DNA of 64,000 nucleotides from Chrysophaeum taylorii (GCA_029834535.1 JAQMWT010000379.1:310001-374000), one strand, 5' to 3'; shown: positions 21,221 through 31,340, counted from the first letter of the stretch. The notes: generated from the letters alone by a model not told the origin. Made by a program: numbers and translations.

Positions 21221-22311
21221 AGGGGAAGGCGCTCCTGGGCTATTTTTTAACGTCGCCGTCTTCGAGAGCTCTAACAGCGTACGCATCCTCCAGGCTAGGC
21301 ATACGATTGTGCCATAGTACATAATACATCGACTCTTACCGCGCGACTGAACTCGCCACACCGGCCCCGTTCATCCCCATGATTAACGAAGCGTCTGGTG
21401 GTAGTCTGGGACGAGACATCAGCCCTGGCGCGAGCGAACGAGTAACACCGACGGCGGCGGGAAGTTCAATGTGGGCCTCTTGTCTCGTAGTTGTTGTCGA
21501 CACGGTTGTCGTCGTTGGACAAGATCGAGCGCCCACTCCTTATGGTGGCGCGTGATGCCGAGGGTGCGGTTAAGAGCCACCGCGACAGGCGAGAAAACCA
21601 TAATACTTATTGCGCGCGCGTACTCAAGCCAAATGACAACAATGTCATTCATGAGAGAGACTATTTTTTTCGGCCACGGGTCTGATGGTGTCTTCATTGC
21701 GGCGTAGGACATACCCGTCCGAACTCGACACCAAGTACGACAGAAAACCTGGCGCACGTTTCAGGCTAAGGTGGGTTTGAGTTCCTTCCTGTAGGAACCA
21801 TCTTCTTTTTAACTGCCGACTGCCGTACTTGCTCGGCACGGCGGTTCGTACAGATGCTCGCCGGTGATTTTCTCGTCGTGGAGTCGTGCATTACGGCAGG
21901 GCGTTCAGACGCTAACTGCCGAATACTCCGGCATCAACGGAAGTCACATGCGTCGCGCCAGCATTCAGCAGTTCCAAAGCAGCCTCCGCAAATTCGAAGC
22001 AAAAAAAACATCTCGCAAGGCACAATACATACGGGATCTACATCATGTTCCGCATTCGCCTCGGTCTGAATGAAGCGCCGATGAGCGAGCAGCAAGCACA
22101 TTTTCTCGACTGCCGCGTCCTCGTTCGCTGCCGGCGATGAACCGATGTTTCAACTCTGGTAGACAGATGCAACGTCCCGAATTCGAAACAAGCGCGCGTC
22201 GTTGTGGATTTTGTCATTATTCTCGCACTTGATGTAAAGATATACGAAAGTTACGAGCAGCGTCACCACGAGCGACCATTCTGTTTCACAATGTTAAGCG
22301 CAGGGAAGATC
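21221..22311. other. Gene-poor spacer
   Basis: About 1.1 kb with lower GC and no frame longer than about 110 codons that looks like protein. No RNA gene or terminal repeat was recognised. Confidence 0.5.
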
Positions 22312-22870
22312 TCATGATAGCGGCTCAGTGATCGGCCTACGCCATGTCTGCGCCGCAGTCAAGCAGTAGGCGACGGTGCGACATTGCGGTATTGGAGCTG
22401 ATGCTTGCGGTCTTGTTGATGGAAAGTGCGCCGTTTTCGAGGAGAAGGTGCGCATTGTCGATGTGATCCTTATGGCCCGCGATGCATAGCGTCGAGTCGT
22501 CGGTGTTTCCCACCAAGTGGACTGCAGCACCATGATCGAGTAGCAACCGCGCGATGTCTCGCTTGCGGCGTTTTTTTGGTGAACCTGGTTCGTGTTTGAT
22601 TCGTAATCGAGAAGCAAACCAGTGACCTCGACAAGGACATTCTCGCTCGATGGATGCGAGGCACCGTCGTTCGATACCCCTTGTGGACGTCGGCGTTGCG
22701 GTCGAGCAGCAACGACTGAGTTGACGTGGCCTTCTTGGCTCGCTATACATGATGTCAGGCTGTTCGCACTGGTTATATGTGCGTCGTAGTCGAGCCGAAA
22801 GCGCGCGACTTCGACCGTTCTCGCTCGCGAAAAAGGGTGGTGGGCAGAGTGGGATTGGCGGATGAAAGAT
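22312..22870 (-). pseudogene. Ankyrin-repeat pseudogene
   Basis: Minus-strand text in two overlapping frames keeps ankyrin patterns: RDIARLLLDHGAAVHLVGN, IAGHKDHIDNAHLLLENG and RRLLLDCGAD in one frame, and LTSCIASQEGHVNSVV and VTGLLLDYESNTN in another. The repeats lie in the right order but change frame at least twice and the N-terminal end has no start, so it is a decayed host ankyrin gene. It could still be a short expressed fragment. It is not closely similar to the ankyrin gene at 10240-11349 by eye. Confidence 0.55.
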
Positions 22871-23135
22871 TCTGGCGAAATGAAAGCCACAGGATCCAAT
22901 GTCATCAGTGGCACTCGCCGCGCCATGGCAAACTCGAACATCAGTAATACTGTACAACAACCAGCTCCGCGACTTTTTCTCGTGTGCACCTGATGTGCGT
23001 CAGCATCCAGAATATGTAGCGTCTCGGAAGAGAAGATGGAAGGGGACGGGGCCGACAGGCAGAGGTAGAAAGCTTAAGAAAGAGAGCCCTAAAATAGAAA
23101 AAGCACCATTATGGTTGTTGCGGCGAGGCGGGCAG

Positions 23136-24368
23136 TCAATGAGGAGGTAATCGCCCCGGGCGGAGGCCGTGAGTTCGCGAATACGCGCTCACCTGAAAGA
23201 CACCGCGGAGTTTTGGAATAATATTGAAGATAGCGAGCAACGCGACGCTGGTGAGGACGGGCGGCGGGCCTCGCCATTCGTTGAGGGCGCTGGTTTCAAA
23301 AACCTCGACGAGGAGTGGGTAGCACTGTGTCGCATCGTCCGAGTGGCTGGCGCCACAGTCACCGCCCGGGCACGCGGAGAGAGCGCCGAGGAGCGGGATC
23401 TCGGCGAAGAACTCGAGGAAGTCGGCGCGACGGGCGGGCGTACTCTTCATGAAGTACTTTCGCGTGTTCCGATCAAAGCCGGTGCACATGAAGACGTTCA
23501 AGACGTCGTGGACGTAGGGCTCGGCGAGGCGCGCGGCCTGGACGGGATCGTCGGTCGCGACAATTGAGGCGAACGTTCGCGAGGTCCTGCGTCGGACTTT
23601 GTTACTTTACTAATCGGGGCAGGCAAAACGCACGAGAGGGCGACAGAGAGGTTGGAGTGGCAACAGTGATGGTAGTCCTCCCCCCGAATAACGGCGTTGG
23701 TGTACGGGTCGCAGCGCGAGCCGATCACGTCGTGAACTCCGCCGCCAAAGTCGTCGCCGCGGTACCACGCTAGAGTGTCGTCTGCGAGCATCGTCCGCGA
23801 GGCCTCGGGAGCCACTCACGAGTGATGGTGGCAATGGGCCGCAGATACGGGAATCCCGACCAGAGCCGGTCTCCCGTCGACAAATGCGTCGCTTGGAGTT
23901 GGCGAGTTTTCGAAGCGTAAAACTTCTCGCCTGAGGGAGAGAGAGAGAGATCATCGCCGGGAGCGCGCGACTACGCTCGCCGAGGTCGTCGCTGCACCAG
24001 AGGTTGAGATCGCCGACTTGGGGGCCTTCGGCGCACACAATACGGAACAGGTGCCCGGCCGGGACTTGGAAACACCGCCCCTCCCGCGGCCTGCGAAGAG
24101 TCGGCGGGGAAACTCGACGGCAGAACTTACGGCACGACCACTTGATCGATCTTCCGCATCATCGACCGCCTGCGATTGGTGATCCACAGGCCGCCCATCA
24201 CACGCACGCCCGTTCATAAAATGCAACGTCCACCGGTGGCAACTTGTCGACCTCATAGCACGTTACAGGAACAACTTGGCGCCGCGCCTCGGCGTCGACG
24301 GGGACCACCAGGCTACGCCTTCGAGCCAGGTGATGACTGAGCACCCGCCGCGTCGCGACCGCCGTCAT
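23136..24368 (-). CDS. DUF1989 (urea carboxylase-associated) family protein
   Basis: Six exons on the minus strand: 24368-24208, 24169-24131, 24090-23975, 23930-23820, 23781-23634, 23586-23136; introns 38, 40, 44, 38 and 47 nt, all GT-AG, phases consistent; 341 residues. The joined text shows the whole DUF1989 pattern: VPAGHLFRIVCAEGPQVGDL, a TGDRLWSGFPYLRPIATIT block, GVHDVIGSRCDPYTN, HHCCHSNLS, YVHDVLNVFMCTGF, RADFLEFFAEI and LSACPGGD. Bacterial members include the paired subunits of carboxyguanidine deiminase next to guanidine/urea carboxylases; others are uncharacterised. Conserved Cys/His/Asp residues suggest a metal enzyme. The C-terminal about 50 residues are not typical and could reflect a missed splice at GTGAGC near 23178. 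Divergent from peroxiredoxin. Confidence 0.8.
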
Positions 24369-24655
24369 AACAGCCCACAATGTAACGTCGCGGTCGGTAG
24401 CAGAGAGAAGATCGATCTCAGGTTGCACCAGCCAAAGAGAGGGCACTCGGCGCTCACTGACGAGCTCTGCACATCTTCGTTAGTCCCGTTCAACGAAAAT
24501 ATTATGATGTTTGGTGGCACTACAGTTTTTTCATACACATTTTGTGTGCGAGCGTCGTGTACACGAGTCTAGGATTCCAAAGTTCAACATACGAAGACTC
24601 CGGATTTTTTTTCTTGTGGTTGCTGGAAGCAGGAGCACAAGAGAACGACAGAATC
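24369..24655. promoter_or_regulatory. Divergent promoter region, DUF1989 / peroxiredoxin
   Basis: 287 bp between the two start codons on opposite strands. It may also hold an upstream exon of the DUF1989 gene, because the frame is open back to 24446 with only a GTG start. Confidence 0.4.
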
Positions 24656-25538
24656 ATGAGCGTCTCGGACATCAAGTCAGGCACGGAAGCATACATGAAC
24701 TTGTACCCCGAGAACTCGACGGACGGAGGCCTGAGACTCGGTAACATCGTTCCCGATTTTTCCGCTGAGACAACCCACGGATTCATGCCCTCGTTCCACA
24801 AAGCAAAGGAAAACAAGTGGGGATTGCTTTTTTCGCACCCTGCCGATTTCACGCCGTGCGGCGTTTCCGGATTCTTCACGTGATTCCGACGCAGGGTGTG
24901 CACCACGGAAATTGGCCGGCTCGCCCTCAAGTACGAAGAGCTCGCCAAGCTCAACTGCTTCGTTGCGACGCTCTCGGTCGACCCAGTCAAGTCCCACGAG
25001 GAGTGGCTCCGCGATGTCGTCGCTCACTGCGAGAATAAGATCGAGGTAATCTCATATAGCATTATCCGGCTGATTTCCCTTTCAGATTAAGTTCCCCATC
25101 ATTGGCGACCCGGACAGAAAGATCTCAAAGTTGTACGGGATGATTGATCCCGGCACCAGCGATGCCCAGTCCCTCCCGCTCACTATCCGCGCCGTCTTCA
25201 TCATCAACCCCGAAAATAAGCTCATGTTGACGTTGTCGTACCCCGCTTGCGTCGGCCGAAACATGGATGAGATTGTGAGGTGCATCAAGGCCCTCCAGTT
25301 GTCGTACGGCAAGAGTATTGCAACTCCCGCCAACTGGCCCAACAACCACGCAAAAGTCCTCGTCGATGGCAAGCACTCCTCAGAATACAAGGGCAGCGTC
25401 TTTCTCCTCCCGACCGTCAACGACGAAGATGCCGAAAAATACTATCCTGGCTACCTTACCTGCGACGTGCCATCCAAGCAAAATTATCTCCGCCTTGTGA
25501 AGGCTGAAGTTGTCGGCGGCGACAAGCCCGAGGCCTAG
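24656..25538 (+). CDS. PRDX6: 1-Cys peroxiredoxin (PRDX6 type)
   Basis: Three exons: 24656-24855, 24895-25045, 25086-25538 (GT-AG introns of 39 and 40 nt), 267 residues. Splicing the first intron creates the catalytic motif HPADFTPVCTTEIG with peroxidatic Cys69. Later parts match PRDX6: FPIIGDPDRKISKLYGMIDP, RAVFIINPENKLMLTLSYPA, GRNMDEIVRCIKALQLS and the C-terminal YLR. The enzyme reduces peroxides, including phospholipid hydroperoxides, using one Cys and an external thiol. There is no clear targeting peptide, so a cytosolic place is likely. About 40 residues longer than human PRDX6, mostly at the N-terminus and before the C-terminus. Confidence 0.93.
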
Positions 25539-25904
25539 GCGGCTTACTCTCTTCCGTTCTTGTGTATGAAACAAACGTCGACTGCGTGGCCGGCGACACG
25601 TGTTACGCTTACATCGGATCGGATGATGCTCTTATACGTATACATTCTACCTTGGACAAACCTATGACGTCGCGGAGTTGACCAGGCCGCTTCCAGCATC
25701 GAGCATGCCCCCCCCCCCCGGCACGACTCGCTTGACATCAGCCCAATCGCAGTTACGACGTAACCATATATACTGCCCTCCTGCCCTCATGCTTTGCTTT
25801 TCACCTTCATACTTTCGACTTTCTTTCGCTTGCTTACGATATCGTCTTCGAGACGAGACGAGACGAGACGGGACGGGACTCTCCCCCGCCGGGCGCCCTG
25901 TACT
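25539..25904. other. Spacer 3' of peroxiredoxin
   Basis: No coding sequence recognised. There is a short C tract (25706-25716) and a GAGAC/GGGAC tandem (about 25853-25878). It leads into two adjacent element ends. Confidence 0.5.
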
Positions 25905-25945
25905 CTAATGAACCCCCCCACCCTCTTGGCAGTCGACCCTTGCTT
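25905..25945 (+). mobile_element. GTCGAC-terminus element end, copy 3
   Basis: CCCACCCTCTTGGCAGTCGAC (GTCGAC at 25932-25937) ends just before copy 4 begins in the same orientation, so two element pieces are in tandem or nested. Confidence 0.55.
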
Positions 25946-25949
25946 GAAT

Positions 25950-26398
25950 ACCCTGGCGCATGTGGCAGTGCCAATGTCATAGGGGCCAAGGCGGCCCAAG
26001 TTCGCCGCATCTACCGCGAGTGGGTGGGGATCGCGAACGCCTAGGGCCGGGCGCGCTGTTCCCTCGCCGCTCTCAGCCATGTCGCCGCCTCGGGCAGCCC
26101 CAGCCGGCCGCCCGCGCCCAGGAGGACGTCGCACTTCGTCGCACACACGTCCGGCGGCAGCACGCGCACGACCGACAGGGGGGCCCGTCCTCTCTTCGCC
26201 TGCCTCACAGCTCGGCGATAGCCCCAACTAGGTCCCGTCTTTCAGGCAGCCCCCACGTCTTTACACCAAACACCTCAACGGATGCCCACTTCCGCCTTTC
26301 AGGCACATCCCTCCTGTCCCCACACAACGCACCAAAACCCTCAAGCTCTCACACGCGCATATCCCCCCTCTTAGCAGTCGACCTTTTAAAACCCTGAC
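25950..26398 (+). mobile_element. GTCGAC-terminus element fossil, copy 4
   Basis: From about 25960 the DNA parallels 12505-12893 of copy 1, through GGCCAAGGCGGCCCAAG, the block around CGCCGCATCTACCGCGAGTG and the terminus CCCCCTCTTAGCAGTCGAC (GTCGAC at 26377-26382) followed by CTTTTAAAACCCTGACG. It is a 3' fragment about 440 bp long and broken. It ends about 55 bp before the first ATG of the TPR-AHA1 gene, and TTTTGCAG at 26402-26409 beside it looks like a splice acceptor. Confidence 0.6.
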
Positions 26399-26453
26399 GT
26401 CTTTTGCAGACCCTCACGAGGTATTTTGCGTGGCCACGAACGCCAACAAAGAG

Positions 26454-28933
26454 ATGAGGGCCGGCGAGGCATACTCACACCTGAAATCTACGATCGAGCT
26501 AAAGGATGAGGGGAACGCCGAGTTCCGAGCAGGTCGGCTGGCGCAAGCGGTCGAGAAGTATCGGGCAGCGCTTCGCAAGGCGAAGCGCGAGCCTGAGAGC
26601 GAGGCCATTCGCGGGACCTTGCTGAGCAACCAGGCGGTGTGCTTGGTCAAGCTCTCGCGATGGGAGGAAGCGATCGAAGCAGCGACCGCGGCGAGTCTTC
26701 GTCATATTTACCTGAGCTCTGTTGACGTGGCTCTCTTGTCGGCAGGCGATCGCGACGTACTCCATGTCTCAGACTGAGCACGCCAAGACCATCGCCAAGG
26801 CGCTCGTGTATCGTGCGCGCGCGTACCGGTCGTCGGAGCATCGGAATAAGGAAGAGGCGAGTCGACTCGCGATGAAAGACCTCCGGCAGGCCCACGCACT
26901 CGACCCGAAGGACCGTGTTATTGGTGAGCTCGCGGATATCTTAATGACGCCACACGGCGTACCATACAGTCAGCGAACTGCGAGACGTGCTCAAGGCGAC
27001 GGGAGCCGCTGGCCCGCGAGCGATCGACGCGTCACAAGTGGAGATGAAGTTAAAACAGCAACAACAACGACAACAACAACAGGAACAGCTCTTGCCGGGC
27101 GAGGTGGCTCCGGAGGCGGCGCTCGGTGGTGCGCTGCGCAAGCAACTCGGCGATGGCCGGCTGTACGACGAGCGCGAGCTCGAGCGGCAGCGCGAAGCCG
27201 AAGCGGTAGCGCGGAAGAAGGCGGAGGAGAAGCAGCATGATGGACCGCCGCGCGAGTGGGTACTCGAGCGGATGCAAGAGGCGCTCGATCGGCAGCGCGC
27301 GCTGCGCGAGGACCGCGACGACGAGGTGGTGAAACCGGGGTACGCGCGCACTTCGACTGGTGCCAAGACGCCGGCATGGTCTTCGCGCACCGCCCCTGAT
27401 CCTATCGTGAGCGATAGCCTGGCAGCGGCGGCCGCGCCGGTCCGCGTGTCAGGGGGAGACGTCGCAGCCCCGACGTCGACGTTCAACCGCGGTTACAAGG
27501 AGGTCGACGTGTCGACGTGGTGCCGGCGGCGGCTCCTGGCGCGACTCCGGCCGCTGCAGGTGAGGTTCGTCGATGGGACCGTCCATGAAGGCGCGGCCGG
27601 AGTGGTCCGGTGTTCGCCGATGTCGGCGACGGGCGAGGCGCTGCTCGTTCGCGTTGGCGATCGCTGGGACCGCGCGTACGATCTCGCCGCGCGCTTCAGC
27701 TTTGAGGCCAAGCTCGGCGCGCCGCGCACTAAAAACGTCAAGATGAAAGACAAGAGCCATCGCATGTTCATGGGCGTTCCGACGGTCCGTGGGGCCGTCG
27801 TCGTGCGTGAGCTCACGCACGTAGAGGGCCCGAAGGAGGCAGTCGTCGAGCTCGAGTGGGGCTACGGCGGTGCCGAGATGCACTTCGAGAAGGACGAGGT
27901 CGGCATGACAAAGGCGCACGCCGCGGCGCTCCGCGCCCTCCTTGGACCACCCTCGGCTCACCAAGGCACCATACAATCCGCCATCATCGAGATGCTCGAG
28001 CGTTTCGTCGAGGACTTTGAAACGGAGATCCCCGGCCAGCCGCGTCCGCACCTCGGCGATATCCCACTCCACGTCCACAACGACTGCGTCGCTGCCGACG
28101 AGGCATATAGAGCCGTTCGTCCATCTTTATGTTGCTGCGGTCTCACATTCCGTAGGCCGCGCTGGGCGTCGAGATGGTCTTCCCTTCGGCTGATGCGCTC
28201 GAGCCCTGGAAATGGGAAAAGCCTGTGGCGCCCAAGACGACGTTCGACGTCGCGCCCGGCTCTAAGCGAGTACTTCCCCGTGGTGGTCAGTGTAACTCCC
28301 CTTGTAGGCTCGCCGAGATTCAGGCGCTCACTACGAACAAAGCACCCGACGAGGCCGCCGAGCCGTCGAGCGATGCTGCGAATGCTGACGAGGACGAGTC
28401 GGATGACCAGCCGATGATTGGGCACCAGGGCGATGCGCGCGGAGGCTTCAGCCATAAAATGATGGAGCAGTTCGAAGCTCTCCACAAGCAAGGCTACACT
28501 GTCCTCCTCGGCGAGCAAACGCCAGAGCCCGAGGAGGCGCCGGCACCCGAGGTGTCGTCGTCCGCGACAACTGACAACAAGGCTTCAACGAGATTGAGGC
28601 CTGGCACGGTGGACTATTCTAAATTCGACGACCTCGACGTCTCCGACGACGACGACGAAGAGGCCGATTATGAGGAGGAGACAGTCTCGGACCCGGATGC
28701 CAAGACTCGTCGTGCGAGAAAGATCAAGGAACTGGGTAAGGGAACAACCTGGCGTTTGCTGGACACTCACACCCCGGCGCGCAGGAGGCGAAACCAGCCG
28801 GCTCTGGGACATCATCCTCAAGATCGCCAAGGGAGACGTCGCCAAGGCGCAAGACCTCATGAAGGATCCGGACAGCCTCCAGCGCCACCCCGAAATTCGG
28901 GCTCTCTATGCCGAAGACACCGCGCCGCCCTAG
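26454..28933 (+). CDS. TPR - AHA1 N-terminal domain fusion, putative Hsp90 co-chaperone
   Basis: Five exons: 26454-26690, 26746-26923, 26970-28114, 28156-28735, 28785-28933; 762 residues. The first intron is GC-AG (GCGAGT...GCAG, 55 nt); the others are GT-AG (46, 41, 49 nt). Residues 1-145 form TPR repeats (ELKDEGNAEFRAGRLAQAVE, LLSNQAVCLVKLSRWEEAIE, ALVYRARAYRSSEHRN, DLRQAHALDPKDRV). A Gln/Glu/Arg helix follows. Residues about 310-490 resemble the AHA1 N domain: YKEVDVSTWCRRRLLARL, VRVGDRWDRAYDLAARFSF, GVPTVRGAVVVRELTHVEG and EAVVELEW, in the family order. The C-terminus is acidic with a final helix (SRLWDIILKIAKGDVAKAQD). TPRs of co-chaperones bind the Hsp90 tail and AHA1 N stimulates its ATPase; activity here is inference. 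An upstream exon could exist, because the first ATG abuts an element copy. Confidence 0.75.
26691..26745 (+). other. GC-AG intron
   Basis: Frame forces phase 0 joins at both sides, and GCGAGT is the only donor that gives an uninterrupted TPR sequence with the GGCAG acceptor at 26741-26745. A GT donor two bases later gives a stop after ten codons. Confidence 0.65.
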
Positions 28934-29590
28934 CAGCGCGGTATTGACGATGTGCTCGCTTTGTCTCATCGCTTCGCATCGACGTGATCAGAGATGCTAT
29001 CGTTGTTAGCCCCTTCCTGCATTCGGCAGCTGGCTATTGTAGAACGTATTGTTGGCGGCGGTCACTATGACTCACGCCGAGTCATGGTCCCCGGTCGAAA
29101 AAGTAGAATATCAGCGCGCTGGCTGCGCACAGACGTGCCGTGCATGGGCTGGAATCGGGCTGAAAAGTAGCTTCCGAGACCCCTATTTTAACCAACATCC
29201 CCAAGCACGAAATCAAGTTAAAATTAACCCTCGGGGGCTCGCCCCCCGAACCTTCGCCACCCGGCGAAAAATGGTCTCCGCCTGAACTTGAAAAAATGGG
29301 GACCGCAAATTAATCAAGATTATAGCTCCCGGAAAGCGGGCTACTCACGCCTCGATTCCTGCACTGCGTGCACCGTACCGTGCACGTGCTGTCCCGTAAT
29401 TTTGGGTTTGTGCACGGGCACGCGCCGTGCCGTGTCGTCGCCAGTCTATCGAGCGCGCGCGGGCGGCCTAGCGAAAATCGCACATAGTGGCCGAGCCGGT
29501 GCTGTTTAGCTTTTCTGGGCCGGCACGGCGCCACCGTGTCGTGCGGGTGGGTGCGGGTGTATTGTGCTTTTCCAAGTGACGTGGCACCGT
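28934..29590. other. Hairpin-rich spacer
   Basis: No gene seen. Two small perfect or near-perfect inverted repeats lie near 29230-29270 (CGGGGGCTCGCCCCCCG and TTCGCCACCCGGCGAA), and GTGCACGG-like words recur between 29355 and 29440. Probably decayed repeat DNA. Confidence 0.45.
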
Positions 29591-29810
29591 GCAGGGTTTT
29601 GAAAAGTCGACTGCTAAGAGGGGGGGCGCAAGCGGTGGCGCGGGCGTTGGCTTTGGTGCAGAGTTTTGAAAAGCCGTCCGTGCAGGGATTTTGAAAGTCG
29701 ACTGCTAAGAGGGGGGGCATCAGGGTTTTTGAAGGTCGACCTGGGGGACCAGGTTTTTTAAAGGTCGACGTATAGGGGGGGGGGGCAGGGTTTTAAAAGT
29801 CGACTGTCGG
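29591..29810 (-). repeat. Tandem cluster of GTCGAC-terminus element ends, copy 5
   Basis: Five GTCGAC cores in about 200 bp (29606, 29697, 29735, 29764, 29798), most followed or preceded by the C/G tract and by TTTTRAAA on the other side. Read on the minus strand, units run CTCTTAGCAGTCGACTTTTC and CAAAACCCTG. Orientation is the same in all. This looks like stacked insertions or tandem growth of one terminus. Confidence 0.65.
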
Positions 29811-29874
29811 ACGTAGTCCGCACTGTCGTGGGCCTGGCGTTTTCACAGGCCTTCCCTAACCCCTGCGATCGGTA

Positions 29875-30257
29875 ACCGTTGGTTGGGATGGAGAGGGACG
29901 GCGCCTAACACGCTTGCTCCCTGCGGCGGCCCCGGCCGTCCCGGAGTGAGACGGTGCCTGCTCGCCTCCCGGGCTGGCCGGTTAGCACCCGGAAAGTCCG
30001 CGCTGGGATGGGGTTCGCTCTGTTGGGCAGAACGCGACGGACAGGTCGATTGTTCGTGGACCAACACGTCCGCGGCCTGCGACGCTTTTGCACGACCTCG
30101 CACAAGACCGCGCGCAGTGGCGGTACACCATCAACAAGTCCGTCCTCGTCCCTCGCTTCTGCCCCAACTGCGTGATTTTCCTCTGTGATTCCGTACCGGC
30201 TCCTGCCTGTCCGGCCTGGCTCCCATGCTCGGGAGAGGTCTGAAGTTAGTTAGTTAG
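29875..30257 (+). mobile_element. TTAG-tailed SINE-like element, copy A
   Basis: Starts with AACCGTTGGTTGGGATGGAG, related to the starts of copies C and D, continues through CTCGCCTCCCGGGCTGGCCG and ends with the hairpin CTCCCATGCTCGGGAG, GAGGTCTGAAG and three TTAG units. About 383 bp, no long frame. Tail of short tandem units and 5' truncation in copy B fit a retroposed SINE; no tRNA-derived promoter boxes were identified with confidence. Confidence 0.55.
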
Positions 30258-30329
30258 CTCCCGTCATCCAGCTCAAGCTTTCGCTTCACGCGTAGAGCTT
30301 CCGTGTACGCTGCTCGATTTTTCGCGGGC

Positions 30330-30701
30330 TTACTTGAGTTTTTCGTTCACGTCTTTGTAGTTCTTGCAGAGATAGGCGAGGATATCGCTGGCGACGATTT
30401 CTCTGCCAGCCTGGTCAAGCGAAAGTGTATGTGCATTTACTATATTGCCGTCCTCAGTGCCAGCGTTCTTTGCATTTTCTATATTGCCGTCCTCAGTGCC
30501 AGCGTTCTTTGCATTTTCTATATTGTCGTCCTTAGTGCCAGCAATCTCAGCACACGGGATTTTAGAGCAGCATCGCTTACGATCAGGCATACGCTGGCAG
30601 GCGCACCGACAACCGCAACACAGGAGCATGATATCTCGCACATTCGACATCGTGCCTCGAGCAACGTAAAATACGATGGAAAGTTTTGGTATACATTCCA
30701 C
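30330..30701 (-). CDS. Small hypothetical protein with 13-residue tandem repeats
   Basis: Frame of 123 codons; the central part has three 39-bp tandem units (30433-30549) encoding GTEDGNIENAKNA-type repeats. A Cys-rich stretch (CCGCRCACQRMPDRKRCC) precedes it and a plausible globular tail (LDQAGREIVASDILAYLC) follows.  The first ATG-encoded Met of the frame is followed by a hydrophobic-poor start, so it may be the last exon of a longer minus-strand gene, perhaps the membrane-protein gene just upstream, but I could not find a clean splice between them. Confidence 0.35.
   Translation of the reverse strand: MECIPKLSIVFYVARGTMSNVRDIMLLCCGCRCACQRMPDRKRCCSKIPCAEIAGTKDDNIENAKNAGTEDGNIENAKNAGTEDGNIVNAHTLSLDQAGREIVASDILAYLCKNYKDVNEKLK
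30433..30549. repeat. 39-bp tandem repeat, three units
   Basis: Units at 30433-30471, 30472-30510 and 30511-30549; the first two are nearly identical (GCATTTTCTATATTGCCGTC at their start) and the third has several substitutions. The unit is 13 codons, so copy number can change without frame shift. Confidence 0.9.
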
Positions 30702-31301
30702 TCAGTCCCTGATTCTCAAAGTATTCGGTTCTCCACGATTCGTTGGGCATACGACAGGCTTCTTCAGGCCACCGTCCATCTCAGCGAACAGGTAGAGCAT
30801 GAGGCGGATTACAGGCCCTGCCAAGATCACGAGGAAGACGAGAGCGATGATGCCGTCGATTGGGCCATGGAATAAAAAGGCCCCCAGTGCCGCGGCGAGC
30901 ATCGCGCATGTCATGAGTATGTTCACATTCACGAGCGCATGCGCGGGAGCGCTCGTCTTTTGAAGAAAGAAAATCTTCGATTCATTTTTGACGAGCCACC
31001 AGGAAAGGATCGTCCTTGCGCGATACGCATACACTGTGACGTACAGTGCCGTGGACAGCATGAATACAACGAGCACCGTGAACGATGTCCGTACGATGAA
31101 GTGGAGTACTTTCCCAACCACGTTCGTGCCGGTCACTTTTCCACTCAATCCGAAGTCGTCACTGGGTGACGTGAGTTTCTTTGCTAAAATGCCGAATGTC
31201 ATGCCCACGAACAACGTTCCGACGATGGTAATGTTCGAGAAAAGATCAATGGCATCCCTCACGAGGTCTTTTGTGGCCTCGTTTTTTTCTTCTTCTTCTT
31301 T
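30702..31301 (-). CDS. Four-helix membrane protein, unresolved 5' end
   Basis: About 200 codons with four hydrophobic segments (NITIVGTLFVGMTFGILA, SFTVLVVFMLSTALYVTVYA, ILMTCAMLAAALGAFLF, IIALVFLVILAGPVIRLMLY). GC is lower than in neighbours. There is no ATG at the start of the frame; it begins inside a (GAA)n Lys/Glu stretch, so an upstream exon is expected on the minus strand. A TTAG-tailed SINE-like copy (31341-31553) sits immediately upstream in that (GAA)n DNA, with more (GAA)n coding-like sequence beyond it (31560-31670, frame ...RILWMSKKEEKNE). The gene may be split by an intron holding the element or disrupted by it. No family recognised. Confidence 0.5.
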   Translation of the reverse strand, partial: KEEEEKNEATKDLVRDAIDLFSNITIVGTLFVGMTFGILAKKLTSPSDDFGLSGKVTGTNVVGKVLHFIVRTSFTVLVVFMLSTALYVTVYAYRARTILSWWLVKNESKIFFLQKTSAPAHALVNVNILMTCAMLAAALGAFLFHGPIDGIIALVFLVILAGPVIRLMLYLFAEMDGGLKKPVVCPTNRGEPNTLRIRD

Positions 31302-31340
31302 CACCTCTTTTATTCTTCTTCTTCTTCTTTTTCTTTTTTC

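Noticed and set aside
28253-28312. Extra intron (GTACTT...TGTAG) in TPR-AHA1 exon 4
   Set aside because: Removing it shifts the frame into an early stop, while reading through keeps the acidic C-terminal part open.
30433-30549. Possible CRISPR array
   Set aside because: Units follow each other without spacers, are coding-like in length, and the window is clearly eukaryotic.
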